Notes: a model not told the origin generated them from the letters alone. A DNA stretch of 64,000 nucleotides from Lingula anatina (GCF_001039355.2 NW_019773526.1:214033-278032), one strand, 5' to 3'; counted from the first letter of the stretch, positions 24,561 to 38,868 are shown. Program-made: numbers and translations.

Positions 24561-27500
24561 ACAAACAGAGTAATGTCAAGGAGGTATAGAAAAAAAGAAC
24601 ACAAATGAAAAATGGAGAGAAGAGGATGGAGGATTAAAACAAGATAATAGAGACACCATTATCTCACTCATCAGACAGATGTGATATCAGAATTCTATAT
24701 GTCAATAGCAGCGCTGCTGGAGAATCTTTAATTTACTTACAAAATACCGAGCCACCAGGTGGAATATCAGCTGGGTTTAGTTATTACGCCTAATTCTGCA
24801 GCCAGGGGTTTCTTTAATTGCAAAATAATTAGATAATTTGAGTGAACTTCTGCGTGTTCAATAGCAAGCGTGCGTCTTCAGTAAAGGTTGCTGTTATTTT
24901 CAGTAGACCTTATTTAAGCTTTGACGATGAACGCAGTATTTGTGATCGAGAACACTTTGGCCAATGAGGGCTTTTATTCTGTCAGTGTCTATGGTCAAGC
25001 AATAGGATATAGTCTTTGATATATACACCCTGAAGATAAAAATGTTGCTGGACTTGGTATATCATCTTTTTCTCTGAGGTAAAAACTGATACGCCAATAG
25101 TTTCACAAGGTTTAAGGTGGTAATGGCAGGCCTTCTGTAATCTGGCAGACTGGTGATGTCATTTGGTCTCTTATCTGTCTAAGGTAGGCCTGGTGTGAAT
25201 GCAGACTAAGGCAGATTTGAAAACAAAAAATTTAAAATAGACAAGGGAAAAAATTTGGCTTCCAGCACTAGAATGAATTCTATCTGAGGATTGTAAGACA
25301 AGAAGGTCAAGTTGCCCTCGAGTCCTGAGTGTTATTATTGTAATGTGGGATGCTGGGAAGCATTTTTATCTGTAGTGATGTAACTTACCCAGTGAAAAGT
25401 CTGGGCCAGTGCTCTGTAGATAGTCTGGACTTCTGAGAGCTTTAAGACTTGTCTGTTTCTTTTTTGTGAAGCTTATTGAAGAATTGGAAAAAAACTTTCA
25501 TAAAGTATGGATTTCGAAATAGGTTCACACGACTGGAGCCCTGTACATAGTTGGCTGTTTATGTACCTGTGGGGGGAATTGGATGACATTCTGTTTTACC
25601 TCTGAGAAATAAGGAATTAGATTTGTGTGAAATAGTGTTGGGTTCACCTGTTCCGATTTTCACAGATATTGGGATGTTTTGTTTGCTATTGGCAATTGAC
25701 GCACTTTGTGAACAGTTGGATACTTTGTTTTACCTGTAACTGGAAAATGGCAACAGCAGGAGATGTATATCTTGACTTTTTTTTTTTTTTTTTCTTTTTC
25801 TTGTTTGAGATTACGTCACTGGGTTTCAAAGCTGCTCTATGCTGTGATGGTTATACACCTAGAAGCCAGTCAGGTGCAGAGAACCAAATGGGTGAATTGA
25901 AAGATGGAATTATTTTAAAGTAATACTGAAGGCAACGGAATATTGATGTTTCTAGAAAATTCCGAGGCACTGGATCATGTTATGATTAGGAAAAGGCAAT
26001 ACTTTATCTGCATGCAAAGTTTTCATTTATCGGGTCAAAACAACTTTGAGGTCGAAGGGAATATTTGTGTGGAGTGATTATAAAAAAATTGCAGCATTTG
26101 TGTCAGAAGAGGATTCTTCAACATTGGATTGTATTTGGGAGAAGTGGTGTTTTGATGAAGTATTATGAGGTATGCTTCAAGTTGTTGGATTTAAGAGGAG
26201 GCTTAGCAATGCAAACTGGATACTTTCTCTTGAAACATTAGCAGATTTTGTTGGATATTTGGAGTACAATATTTAAAGTAGAAGACTGAAGTTACTTCTT
26301 TCCCCTGGATATCCTGAAAGTTTCATGGAAATTTGTAAAGAATTTTTTGCTGGATATCTTATTCACTAACAAACAGACGAACCAACACCTATGAAAACAA
26401 CCTCCATTGTTGGCAGAGGTAAAAAAGAAAAAAAATACAAGACTTCAGACCTGACATGAAAATTTCCAGAAAAGCCAGGTCTCAGCAAGTCTAGACAACA
26501 AGACAAGTTCAGCCTAGATTGACAACCTTGTCTTCTTTTTTACTTTTTTCCACCTTGGATTCCTCCTTAATTGGCAAACTCCCTCACCCACTCATTCACG
26601 CCTTAAAGTTCATCATGAAGGAACTTATCAGTCTTCTGGAAGATGTAACCAACTGAATGAAAGAATATTGACCAGAAGATTATCTCTAGTAAAACCCGAA
26701 GAAGGATGACAGGGAATTTATGAGCAACACTTAACAATCACCTTTTTATATCAGTTGCTGTGAGGAAAGAAAATGTGGACAGTGGCACCATCTGGTGACG
26801 AAAAGGAACATCTTTCCTTTTGTTCATAAAGACATCTCTCGGATGTAAATAAGAATATTTTGTAAAATGAACAGGTGAACTTTTTGGGCCATTTAAAATA
26901 CTGCCTGAAAGATAGTACAGAAGTCAGTTTGAAATCTAGATGTGCACGTGCTGAAGGGTTATTGAATTTATGCAAGAGGCCTATTTTCAAGTTTCAACTG
27001 CCCAAGGACATAAGTGCATTGTTATCCTTACTGCTTTCTAAAAATCCGGATTGACAGGGAAAATGTTTTGAAATTGGATTGTTGAAAAATGCTTGAACTG
27101 GCAGGCAGTAAAACTTGGAAAAACAGCCAAACATTTCAGCAAAAATGAGAAATTATGGATGAGATGAAAGGGGAGAAAAGAGGACATTTTCGATACTGAA
27201 AATGGACATCCCCAAACAACAATCCAGAAAGATATGTACGCGGTGTGTTTCCATTGGTCGAGCACAGCTCCATTATGAAGCTATACTGCGACATCGTTGG
27301 AGCAAGGTATAGTCAATTAAATTAATTTAATTAAGCCATGAGTGAACTTAAAAAGGTAGTATTAGTTGAGGTAAAGTGAAAGTCAAGTTTTGCCAGCTCA
27401 TTGCATTTTTACATATAGTTTTATGCATCTGTGAATGATTATAAGTTTTCTGGCGTCATTATTTTTGTAATATTATTTATATGATCTATGCCTTTCTTCA

Positions 27501-29878
27501 CTGCATGTGCTAAGATAGAGGACACAATAAAGTTCTAGTTTGAACTTGATTGCAACCCCCACCTGAATCTATTTACAGATAAAACACAGCAAGGAGAGTG
27601 CTTCTATTTTCTAATGTTAAAACTAAAACTTTTTTGCTGTTAAAACCTTTGTGAACATGATCTTGCAAGTTCAGCACTAGTGATGTAATTGTTAATGTTT
27701 TTTTTTTTCATGACAATGTAATTGTTGTCTACATGCTATAATGTCTGCCCTCTGTTCCCAATTATCATAAATCTAGAATGCCATCTTGTAATTTAGTCCT
27801 AATTTGAAACTTTTATGTCACAGCATCTAAGTGTGCATGGAAGACATAATTTATGCTAAATTTGTATGTCTTTGTGTAATATTTTAAAACCAGTCTGCTG
27901 TTTGATCACAGAACTAGGTAATCTTTATATGGAAAATAACCGGTTTGGTGGCAATTTTTTACATGATGCAATAATTTTGAAATCACCTACAGAGTACCCA
28001 GCCAGTGCATTTGCACCTTCTTTTTCCTAACCACGATAATATGATAACTTTTGTTTGTAACTTAACTTGACAGTCAGCCAAAGATGGCTATTGTGTGGGT
28101 TTTAACACTTCATTGCAGTCATATGTTTTGTCATATCAAGTTCCAACACTGACTCACCATAGAGCATGAGGTAGAGTTTTTCCACCATTCCTATCTGACA
28201 TTATTATTATTATTATTATTTATGTGGATGTTTGTTCGTCTTACATAAAAAACATGATGAAACCAATAAGGAAGTTTATAGTTAAAACTGAGCCTGCTGT
28301 CTTCTGTGTGCATAAAACACTGCGAACTTATATGTCCTTTACAACTGATGACTTCAAGCAGACCTTTTTAAAGACTTGACACCATTAACCAGACATGTTT
28401 GGCCAGATATAGATTTTCGGTGTCACAGAAGTGTGTTGTGTGAATGTTAAGCTGAGGACAAGTATGTTATCATGTTTTTCAACTTCTAATGACAAAATGA
28501 TTAAGGATAGGGTACTTCAATTTACTTGCACTCTTGTCAGTCCTAAGTAGGTACTACTCCCAAGTTTTCAACCCAGACAGTAGGAAGCAAATTTGTTAAA
28601 TCAAGTTAAGTCCCCTGTAGCCTCATTATGTGATAGGACCTCTTGAAACAGCTCTGAAGATAGAACTGTTGGATATGACAAGGTTCTTTGACTTNTGTCA
28701 AGGGATGTCTTATTGGAGCCAAAAGATTTTATTTATTTTTATTATTGTTATGTGTTGTATTTTATTTTTTAGAAGTCTTCCTGAAGATTTTTTTCCTTGT
28801 TATTGTTAACGAAACACTTCCTTGGATGTCCCACGCATTGAATTTGATACATGTAGTTGAAAATAATCAATCTTCAGTGACATTTTAGAGACGGATTTTG
28901 CGTCCACAGTCCACATTTTGCATCCACTAGGAACGGTGCTAGTGTAATCTATTGTCTTCAGTTTTGTTTCTGTATCTTGTGCAAAATTGTAATCCGATCA
29001 AATCTCCCACATCATTGTAGTCATCCTTAATGTGAAATAAGAAATAGCAGGCGACATTTTAGAAAGGGCGTTGAAAGGTCAAAAATCATCAGTGCAGTTA
29101 ATGTTCAGGAGAAGGATCTTGATGTCAGGGTAATGATGCATTTTGAATATCAATTGTTTTTTTTTTTTTTTTTTTTTTTTTGCTGTGTTTGTAGCCCGTT
29201 TCGTGTTACCAGGTGTAATGTAATAGCAGTTGTATGTAGTAGTTAGATACAGGTAACTTTTATGGTGTACCGTCTTGTAGTGTGATCCGGCTAAAAGGTA
29301 GGCCTTAAAAATTGTGTTCTAAAAAGATGTCAGCTTGGAGATAAAGACATTTGATTTTGATTCATGAGTAGTAAAATGCAGATTTTTAAAGGGTTCACCC
29401 TTTTTACTGTTTATAAGACTTTTAAGTTGCAACCAGTGAATATGTTTTACTGATGGGTTAGATGGAAGTATTGGAAGGTGTCAATACGTACTGCTGAGAC
29501 TGAATACATATTTGTTGCTACTTCATTATAAACTTATAATTAATGTAACTAATCAGATTGAAAGAAACTGAGATTTGGTCCTAAGCTTGAGAATTATTTG
29601 CTTGCTAACCTTTGCATGTTTTTAGACTTTTAAGTTGTTAAAATGTTCTGTAATCAATATCATGTTAAATGTACATATACCAGGAGAAAGGGTAACACTA
29701 TAACTTTGTGCTTTGCTTTTTTTTCTGACACTCTGCTTTTTTTTTCTTTTTCCCCCATGTTGTTTATTGTCCTTCATGTTATGAAAAAAAAAAAAAAAAA
29801 CACCAGTCCTATTTTTTTTTATCCAAACATATAAGTGGTATATAGTAATACAAGCTTTTATGCATAATGTATATCTTA

Positions 29879-30093
29879 CACCCCATTTCCAGAGATTAGA
29901 TCGATCTACTTTAGATCGACCTAACTCCCTGGGGGTTCACGCTAAATAGCTGTCAGTCGGGCGGACACGAAAGTTAATTACCCCCTTACAGCTTGTAGTA
30001 GGCGGGGCGGACATTTAAGCCGGATTATCTGACAGTAATCTAGTGAGACTCCCCGCGAGGATAGATCGATCTAAAAGCTCTGGGAATACAGCC
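29879..30093. mobile_element. PIF/Harbinger-like MITE, copy 1
   Basis: The element is 215 bases with TTA on both sides (29876-29878 and 30094-30096). The ends CACCCCATTTCC and GGAATACAGCC, with AGATCGATCT inside each, are imperfect inverted repeats. It is GC-richer than the surrounding intron. A copy of identical length and orientation at 35641-35855 differs at 12 positions by my count. It has no coding capacity. A 3-base TTA/TAA duplication is the PIF/Harbinger signature. Confidence 0.85.
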
Positions 30094-30734
30094 TTATAGT
30101 ATATTAACTGGTAAACTTTGATCGAAAAATTAAAATGTGCTCCCCTGCTAAATTAGCCAAATATGAACAACTTAAAATACAGATTTCCTACTCAGGTTTT
30201 CCCAATAATCATAATTGGTTTTACGTTTGGACTCATTGCTCTAGTAAAGTCATGACTACTTGGCCTAGTGGGAGGTCCGAATACTTTTAGGTATGAACAA
30301 AGTAATTTTAGTAGTCAAATGAGAAGTTGAAGTAGTTTCAGAGTAATTAAAACTAACAAAGTAATTTGAGGGGACTTGGTGCATTTCTTTTTCTCATGCT
30401 TATAATAATTATATCAATAATAATATTAGTGTTCCATAGGGTTTTAATTTTTGGGTGCTTGGCTCAGGTAATCTTCCATATATGTTGACAGATTGAGACA
30501 TTTGTATTGAGGCAGATAAATGACAATTTTTTTTTTTTTTTCGTTGAAAAATCATTTGGTGCTTGATATAATAAACTGATGAGGATAAGATAGCAGGGAA
30601 GTAAGAGCAATCAAGTCAAGATTTTGAATTTGGGATCTCATCATTTTGTAAATTTGTCATCATCTTTTCGAAGGTATGTATCTCTGGTTCTTCAGTCTAG
30701 GCTCTATCATGGAGCTAGGTAGTTTTGAATCTTA

Positions 30735-30950
30735 GGCTCTGTTCACAACCAAGTTGAGCCGGCTCTAACTAAGCCACAGATCAAATATGGCATGGTGCAC
30801 TTAAAAGTATGCCTTGTAATCATTGCAGAGATGGCGTGCTTGGGAGCGGGGAATCCATTAGGGCCATTAAGTCGCATGCTTTCAAGTGCACACCTTATTT
30901 GAACCATGGTTCAGTAAGGCCGCAGCGCAACTTGGTTGTGAACAGCAGCC
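30735..30950. mobile_element. MITE with long imperfect hairpin
   Basis: The left end GGCTCTGTTCACAACCAAGT is the inverted counterpart of the right end ACTTGGTTGTGAACAGCAGC. The inversion continues inward (GTGCACTTAAAAGTATGC against GCATGCTTTCAAGTGCAC), so the 216-base unit folds almost end to end. The flanking triplets are TTA and ATA, one mismatch from a target duplication. Confidence 0.7.
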
Positions 30951-33431
30951 ATAGAAAGTACAGAGAAAACTGCGAGAATGCATGCTTTTAGGGAAAAAAG
31001 ACAAAAACTGAAAGGAATATTAGAAGGAAAACTTCTATTAAACATCAGGAGACCAAGTTTCAGTTGAAATTGTATCATATCTTTCCTTTTTTGATAACTA
31101 TTTTGAAAATTTCATCAAAATTTGTGAAAAACTTCCTGAAATATCTTGTCAACCAACAGTCCTACTCCAATGAAAAAAAAAAATTGTCAGCAGAGGTAAA
31201 AATAGGTTGTTTTTATACATTTGTTTTCAACACAAGTAGAAAAGAATCAGTGATTGGTCTCAAGGTGCTGAATGAAATCACACTTTGTCACAATGAGCCC
31301 CGACAACTTGATACGTCTGCTTTTCAGTCAATAACAACCCCCCAATCCTCTCATTTGTACGAATGAATGAACTTTTTATCTCTCAGAAGGAATCTGACAC
31401 AGATATTTCACATTCATGCGATATTTGAGAACACAAGAACAATAAGGTTCCGCGATCAGGAAAACAAATAGTAAAACGACACATTTTTATCTTATCTGAG
31501 ATTTATAACCCCCAGTACAAAGAATTAAAAATCCTCTGGGATTTCTGTGCATGGGAACTGCTTTCCGTTCTTTTCTTTACCCCCGCAATCTTAGAGATGA
31601 CTTCTTACAGTAAAGAACCATGGGGTTTGAGTGTCGGTTTAAAATCTTTTCCGGAGCTATTTATTTTCACCTATTGACAAGTCTGCGAGTGGTGGCGTCT
31701 TAGTGGTTGCGTAAATCAGTCTCTGATGAGATTAGCAATTATTGAAAAACGAAATATGGGTGCATTCACACTGTCAGTTAGTTTTGGATTGGTTCTGAAC
31801 TGGTCTTTAGTCGGTCATCCGACTCAGATCACTTTCAAGTTAACAGAATATTTATATATTGTTATGTTGGAAAGTGGATATACAGCAGAAGGTCAAGCAA
31901 TTGACCTTGGCGGTTTACAATTAATTGCCCTGGACCCAAAGTTCCCTTACACAAGAGGGAATTAAGACCAGGTTAGTTTGCATTAATTAGTCTAATATTT
32001 AATTATATCACTTTACACAAGAAAGACTCCTTGTTATCAGTCACATTGGGTTCACAGCATGAGGTCAAGTAGTTTTGATTGATTTTTTATATATTTTATT
32101 GAAATTTAGTCAAAATCAGTAGATTTTTTTTAAAAAAGTGCTTACTAAGAGGATTTGTCACTTTTGGTCATAGTCATAGAACACGATATTGTAACAGTGA
32201 CCTTTTCTGATTGTGAATGAAACTGAAGACTTTGAATGACACGGAAAATCTCAACCATGTGTATGCAACTTTTGGATATGATCAGGCAGAAAATGAACCT
32301 TTTTCAATAGTAAATTCATCTTCAGGTCCATGTTACTCTAGTTCTGAGCCCAGCCTCATTGTGACACCTGTGAATAGATCCTGCTGCATTTGGATCGTCC
32401 TCTGCCATTGGTAAATAAGAAATGCCATCAAGATCAGCCCTGCAAGAGATTAGGACATTTAAAGTGAACTGTGAATTTGAATAGCTCCCTCGGCCTCTGT
32501 AAATTAGAAATGCCAGCGTGTGACTTTTAAAATGAGCTAATGTCATCTTAGGTGTTTGTTTGCTTTTGAAAATAGTCGGTGGAGTAGGGTAAGCTTGAGG
32601 AGTAGTGTATGGTATTACGGTAATATTCAACAGCCCCATTTCCTGTAATATTTTTATTTTCAGACACTCACAACAATGTTTTTTTTTTTTTTGTCTAAAA
32701 AAAAAACTAATGGCATACAACTTTTCAAAACTTTTAAAGCAAAAAAATTATTTTTGAAAAATTAAGGAGGGGGGCGTGGGGGTGATGATTATTATTATTT
32801 GTGGTGTTTGAATGTATTGAATAATTACCGTAATCACCAGGGAAATCATAACAGGGGGTTTATTCAGAGCTCTGTAGCCATAGATGTGTAGGTCTAATAC
32901 ATGTTGCAGAAGTATGTCTCTGGTTTTGGGAGATCAGCTCAATTGGCGGGTCTGAAAGTAACCGGTGAGTCACTTTGCAGACGACATTTTGTTTTTTTTG
33001 CTTTTAGATACATATCTGTAAAGGATACAGTTTGAAATACAGGTGTGGTGGTTAAAAAACATCTGTATTTGCTGTTGTTAGATCTTTTTTAGTCTTAGAC
33101 TTATCTTTATTGTAAATTATTGATCAAATGTATGTGGAGTTCAGTGATAATTTTGTTCTTGGGGAGAAGGGGGGGAGGCTGTTATTAAAATAAGAAAGGA
33201 TGACCTTTTCACCTAATTTCTTCCCGAGGCAGCTAGACCATTGGTAGAGATAACTCGATGAAATACCAAGTGATTATTAACGAAATGACGGCCCCTTTGA
33301 CGATGGTTGATCTCTCAGGCCGTAGAGATGACCTGTCTGAGGTTCTTTAGAACTTTTATCTTTGAGGAAGAAAGGAAACCATGGGGGTTGAGCACTGATA
33401 GAGTAAGCATGGTGTTTTGGCCAGTGTGGTG

Positions 33432-33487
33432 AAAAGGAAGATGATTTTTTGAGGTGATCAAAAAGGAAGATGATTTTTTGAGGTGAT
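33432..33487. repeat. Perfect 27-base tandem duplication
   Basis: The unit beginning AAAAGGAAGATGATTTTTTG occurs at 33432-33458 and again at 33461-33487 without mismatch, a recent duplication with a 29-base period. Confidence 0.95.
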
Positions 33488-33659
33488 TTGTATAAAAATG
33501 AAGAAACTGGAAGAAGATTGATTTGCTGACAGAATTGTTTTCTTTGAAATTTGAAAATTCAGTAAGTACGTGGATGTTTTTGGCATTTTTATGAATGTGA
33601 ATAAGAGTTTTATTCATATATGTATGTCATGTTTAATAGATTGAGAGAGAAAAAATGTG

Positions 33660-33662
<3 letters not shown>

Positions 33663-33707
<45 letters not shown>

Positions 33708-33708
33708 C
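33663..33708. repeat. (TG)n(AG)n microsatellite
   Basis: TG repeats to about 33696, then AG repeats. Confidence 0.95.
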
Positions 33709-33838
33709 ACTACCTTAAGTAAAATCACTGAAAATAACTTTAAAACAGCTAGCTTGGTTTCTTTTTCAGCATGGCTTTATTTCAAAATTTTCAAATGTTT
33801 CAGAAGCAGCATGATTAGATATTGAAAACATAATTTAA

Positions 33839-34068
33839 GGCTTCATTCACATGCAATGTTTATTTTCTAAATTCTATTTTCTATTCGCGGTATGTCTTAT
33901 GATCACGGTCTGTGCCCTGAATATCCCGCAGCGTAATTACTGGCAGCGCGAGCCAGTTACTCAAAGTAACTTATAGTAACTGGCTCGAGCTGCCACAGAC
34001 CATGATCATAAGATACCGCGAATAGAAAATAGATTTTTAGAAAATAAACTTTCTATGTGAACGAAGCC
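33839..34068. mobile_element. Long-inverted-repeat MITE, copy 2
   Basis: The element is 230 bases and flanked by TAA on both sides (33836-33838 and 34069-34071). Inverted repeats of about 75 bases start GGCTTCATTCACATG and end with the inverse of CATGTGAACGAAGCC or close variants. The terminal portion including TTCTATTCGCGGTAT matches the element at 13089-13312, and the interior (AATTACTGGCAGCGCGAGCC) is the reverse complement of that copy's interior. Confidence 0.85.
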
Positions 34069-35640
34069 TAAGGCTGAATGTCCACTTCAGTTCTCCAAGT
34101 CTTGCTGCATGAATGTTGCATAATGTCATACACATGCATTATCTGAACTCTTGTATCAAATTTTTTTTTTGGGGGGGGGGCATCATGAAACATTTACCTA
34201 ACATTTACTTAATTTTTTTAAGTAATCTCAATGTATGGAAGAAAAATGACATCTAAATTGTGCCAGACTATTCCACAAATATGTTAGGTTCGGTATTTAA
34301 GCGAATCCAACACTTATAAGGTCTAATATATCAAGCAAAAAAAAGTGAATAAACTGTCCCATCTGAAAGTCCAGCCTTACAGGCATGTTCGGAATTTTCA
34401 AGTTATTTGCAAGTGAAAAGTAAGCGTGAAATCATGATTCTGTTGTTATTTTTGTGTATAATTATAGCCCCAGTTCATGTCTGTATCTTTATTTCATTTC
34501 TGGTTCACTAATAAGTCAGACGATGATATCAGCCATTTGCACAAGGGTGAGGAAATATCTACAATTAATATTTACTCCATCGAGCTACCGGCTGAATTTA
34601 ATTCCTTGTTCGGGGTGAAATTTGCTACAAATGAAATTAATTTCAAATGATCCTTTTTTGACATGCTAAGGAAAAGGAGCTTAAATCAACCAGTGAAGAG
34701 GAAAGAGAGAAAAATATTCTTGCCGAAAAATGTTTTCCCTCGGGGATGGTGATGGAATATAATGGTCACAGGGCAAGTAAAAGGTGTTAGGTGAAATTAA
34801 TTTTAATCTGTGGCTTTTCTAGTGTAAGAAAAGAGTGGTTCATGACTTATTACACCACTGAGTTGTGAAAATAACAATGGTGGATTTGCCAGGTCTGATG
34901 AACCTGAATTGCCGCCTTTTCTTGTGAAATAAAGCCATGGTTCATTACTTATTGCATAATTTATGTAGCGGGTGTATAGTTAACGTTGAGGAAAGGAGAC
35001 TGATAGACGCCCGTGTGTAAAATTTGAAAAAGAGACTAAAACTAGGTCGTGATCTGTCTATAATAGAAGTCTGCTTAACTAGTATTTATGGACACTTAAG
35101 AAATAGTACTAAATAACTTTATTGTTACCAAACACACCACGAGAGTAAATAATATTACTTAATAATTTTATTGAAAGCAAACAGACCACAAAAATAGAAA
35201 ATCTTTTAATAGTAAATACTATATTTTAAAAGATGTAAACTTTAAACCAATCATTTTGCTGTCATGATAGAAAGATATTGGAATAGCCAAACCTTTCTTT
35301 GACTCAAAGTAGATCTTTTCAGAATAAAAAACCTGAAGAGTCTGAGGGCATGTTCATATTGTGCTTAGCTTAGACTGGATGTAGCCTCAATGACATCATA
35401 TGGCCAGTTCACACAAGAACCCAAACTGTACCTTGGGTATTTGAATTCCCAGTTAAATGATCTACCAGTACTTGTCTAACAGCATAAGTGGCTGTGATAT
35501 AACTTGTCTGATGACATCACTTAAGCCTGAACCAGATCAGAGTAAGATCTCAGTCATGTTCACGCTAGATGAAAATGGATCATAAAAAAAGTTGTATTAT
35601 TTGGTTATTGATAACATCATTCAGACTGTTTCCAGTCTAA

Positions 35641-35855
35641 CACCCCATTTCCATAGATTAGATCGACCTACTTTAGATCGACCTAACTCCCTGGGGGTTC
35701 ATGCTAAATAGCTGTCAGCCGGGCGGACACGAAAGTTAATTACCCTCTTACAGCTTGTAGTAGGCGGGACGGACATTTAAGTCGGATTATCTGAAAGTAA
35801 TCTAGTGAGACTCCCCGCGGGGATAGATCGATCTAAAATCTATGGGAATAGAGCC
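35641..35855. mobile_element. PIF/Harbinger-like MITE, copy 2
   Basis: The same 215-base element as 29879-30093, in the same orientation, with a different target duplication (TAA at 35638-35640 and 35856-35858). This shows two independent insertions and not a segmental duplication. Confidence 0.85.
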
Positions 35856-38783
35856 TAAGTTAGCCCTCTTATAAACACAGCTTTTACGAGAAAAACAGTC
35901 TTCTTACAGCAATATTTATGAAATAATAAGCCCATTCCAAATCCTGAATAATAGATGAGTTACAGTTTCCCTTCAAAACTAAGTGTTGGAAAAACGATAT
36001 AACAATGTGACATTTGATCAGCATGGAGAAAGGGATAATCCAGTAGAGTCTATCGGCAAAGTGGATTTCTAAATTACAGCCATCGAATCACATTTGGGTT
36101 TTGATCCCTAGTGTGGTGGGGTCACTGGATTTGTTTTGGAGTAGAAATTTGCCCCATTCATATCTTGGCGTTGAAGCATAGAGTACAAAATTGCATTTGT
36201 CGCCATTGAATGGGTTTGTTTGAGCAAGACTGTGTGTCTTTTCTTTTTTTGCGACTCTCATTGAAGTGGACATGAACATTTTAAGTGTCGGTCAGTCAGA
36301 AAGTTATTTTAAGAAATTGTTTGTCTTTTTGTTTCTTTCTTCTGCTTATATCATTGACGTGGGCAGTATATTTGAGCTGTGGTTTGTTAAGACATTGGCA
36401 AGAAAGATATTTTCGAGTTTAAGCTCTCTTTGTAGTTAAGATCGTGGTTTTAGAACACATTTAATATTGCTCAGTGAGACTTTGTCAGGTAAGAGATTAT
36501 AACAAAATAAGTTAAATATTCATGTATTTTGTTTCTTTGTTTCATTCTTTCCCAAGTCAGAATAAGTACAATATCACACTTGGCGTAGCTGGGATGAGAT
36601 TTTCCCAGCTACTGGCAGATTTCCGGATTTTTTGGAGAGCTGGGAATATCATTGGCCTGTGTGGCCCCCTGAACACCATGCCACATTATCTGACTTTTTC
36701 ACTAAATTGCAGTCTCATCTCTGGATTGGGCATCTAATAAGTTGTATTCAGGTCAAGCTGTGTGTGTTAGACCCTTATTTAGCAAAAACAATAAATCTGT
36801 CTTGAAATTTCAACACTTTTTCCTTAGCATCAAGTTATATCACATCCAAAACCATTTACAGTGTTACGATCCATAAACCCTATTTATGATTTCAAAGTGT
36901 CTAGGTTTTTTTCCCAATTAGAGTATCAAGCTAAACACCCGGGGCCTTATAGATAATCTGATGAATGAGTAGGAGGTTCAAAGTGATTAGTTCATTACCT
37001 CATAACAATCAGAGTTTGGCAATATTGTTTCTACGCCTTGAAAGGAGTTTGTTTATTTTGGCTTAAACTAATCTACGCTCATATACTTGATTACTGTCTG
37101 TTCTTGTGTTGTGCAATTCCATTTTTCTCTTTGTGCAAACTCGTTGGGTTGATGTTTGTCTTGAGGGAGCTAAATAAACAAACTGCACGTAACTTTACAT
37201 GTAAGGGATTACCTCATGTCATACCGTTTACATGGAGATTATGCCATAGCTTACTGCTTACATGGATGTTACGCCTTCTGTTACAGTGGCCCATTCTTTG
37301 GGTTGCAGATCATTTTGGAATTTTTAAGCCCCTTAAATATGGGTATTGTAATGATGTCAATTTTTGTTATATATTGGAATGTCACATGGTAAGCCCCTGT
37401 TTTTTCCCTCTTGGATTTGCAGAGTTGTGCAAATTTTAGTTCCAAATGTTCCCCCCCCCCCCTCCTCCTCCTCTTCCCCACTCACCATTTCCTACTTCTC
37501 ACTTGTTATGAAACTTATTTATAGAATTTTTTCTTTGCTTGAATATTTTACTACAGAAACCTTTCTACAAGTTGATGTCTTGATGGAAAAAGAGAATACA
37601 AACTTGTTTGCTTATTTTTCTGCTGTATTTTGGTTGACTTTTCTCATTGGAATTGACTCCTTTTTACTTATAACCAGGTGCGATTTGTTAAGGTTTAACT
37701 TGAGAAAACTGAAAACTCACACCGGCACGTGTCATTGGCAAAAAGTTTCGAAGCTTTGAACATAAGATTGTTTTGATAAAGAGCAGAAAATGTAAACATC
37801 GATTGTCATTTGGATCAACAGCAACAAAAAATTACGGAATAATTCTTTTTGATCAGTCACGTCTTCAGCCACAAGCATGACATCACTGGGGCCAGGACTA
37901 TAATAAGTATTCCTGTTTATGTTGACTTTGGAATTGCATTTACAACTCTTGTGAATATTTTTCCAGTAGTATAAATGATCTCACTTGATTGGTACACTAA
38001 GATATGCTGGAAATTGGTGAGTACTAATATAACTTTATATAGGCGAGTAGGTTTTAGGTGATTATTAAGTAAAATATCACTTGGAACTTAACTAGAGATT
38101 TTATTGTACCTGGGCTCTTCAGCTATTAGAAGTTTTGAGATGAAGTTTCTTAAAAATTGCAACTCAGTAAAATATTTGGAGCACTGAAATTGCAAAATCA
38201 ATGAGAAATGCAACACTGAAATTTGTATAAGACATAAAAAGTTTTTATCACAAATGTCACCTTATTTCACCAAATAAGTACATTTAATCTTCACGCACAA
38301 ATACTCAAGAGAAAGATTCAAAATAAGTCATGCAAACTAGAAGTCTAACATTTAGAGAGGGCTTTTTTGATCATAATCCCATGTGAGATCTTTGGTAAAT
38401 ATGAATTCTCAATGAGGGGTGAGCTGCGCAAGAGGAACGTTTGTGTTGAGAGTACACGCAAATGGTCCGGCTCCTTATTCAACCATGCTCGCTCAACCAT
38501 GGGTGGGTTTCACCAACAAGTCGATCCTTTTCTTTTAGCGGGGGACGTTTGACAGAATATTGCATTCACAGCGAAAGGATGTAGGGTCGGGTAGCCTTTG
38601 TGGCGGAGTTTAAAGCACAAAAAGTGGTAAGTCGAAACCCTCAGATTCCCGCGGTTGGAATGAATGGAAGGGCTTATTACTCAACAATATGCGACTGTGA
38701 TGCATTCAGGCATTGCTAAATTTTACTGCTCAGGGGGGTTCTTTAAGTGCTGGAGTTGGGGACTTAATAACGTGTGTATTTTT

Positions 38784-38797
38784 TATATATATAAATA
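38784..38797 (+). promoter_or_regulatory. Candidate TATA box for an internal promoter
   Basis: TATATATATAAATA lies about 35 bases upstream of a partial initiator (CTCAAAT near 38816-38822) and about 85 bases upstream of the candidate start codon at 38869. A YY1-like CAATGGCGGTTT lies at 38841-38852. TA-rich runs are common in this intron, so the box alone is weak evidence; its value comes from spacing to the coding candidate downstream. Confidence 0.35.
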
Positions 38798-38868
38798 CAC
38801 CTACATAAATTACAACTCAAATCTAGGGGCTGTGAAGCTGCAATGGCGGTTTGGTTGAAGTCGGTAGC

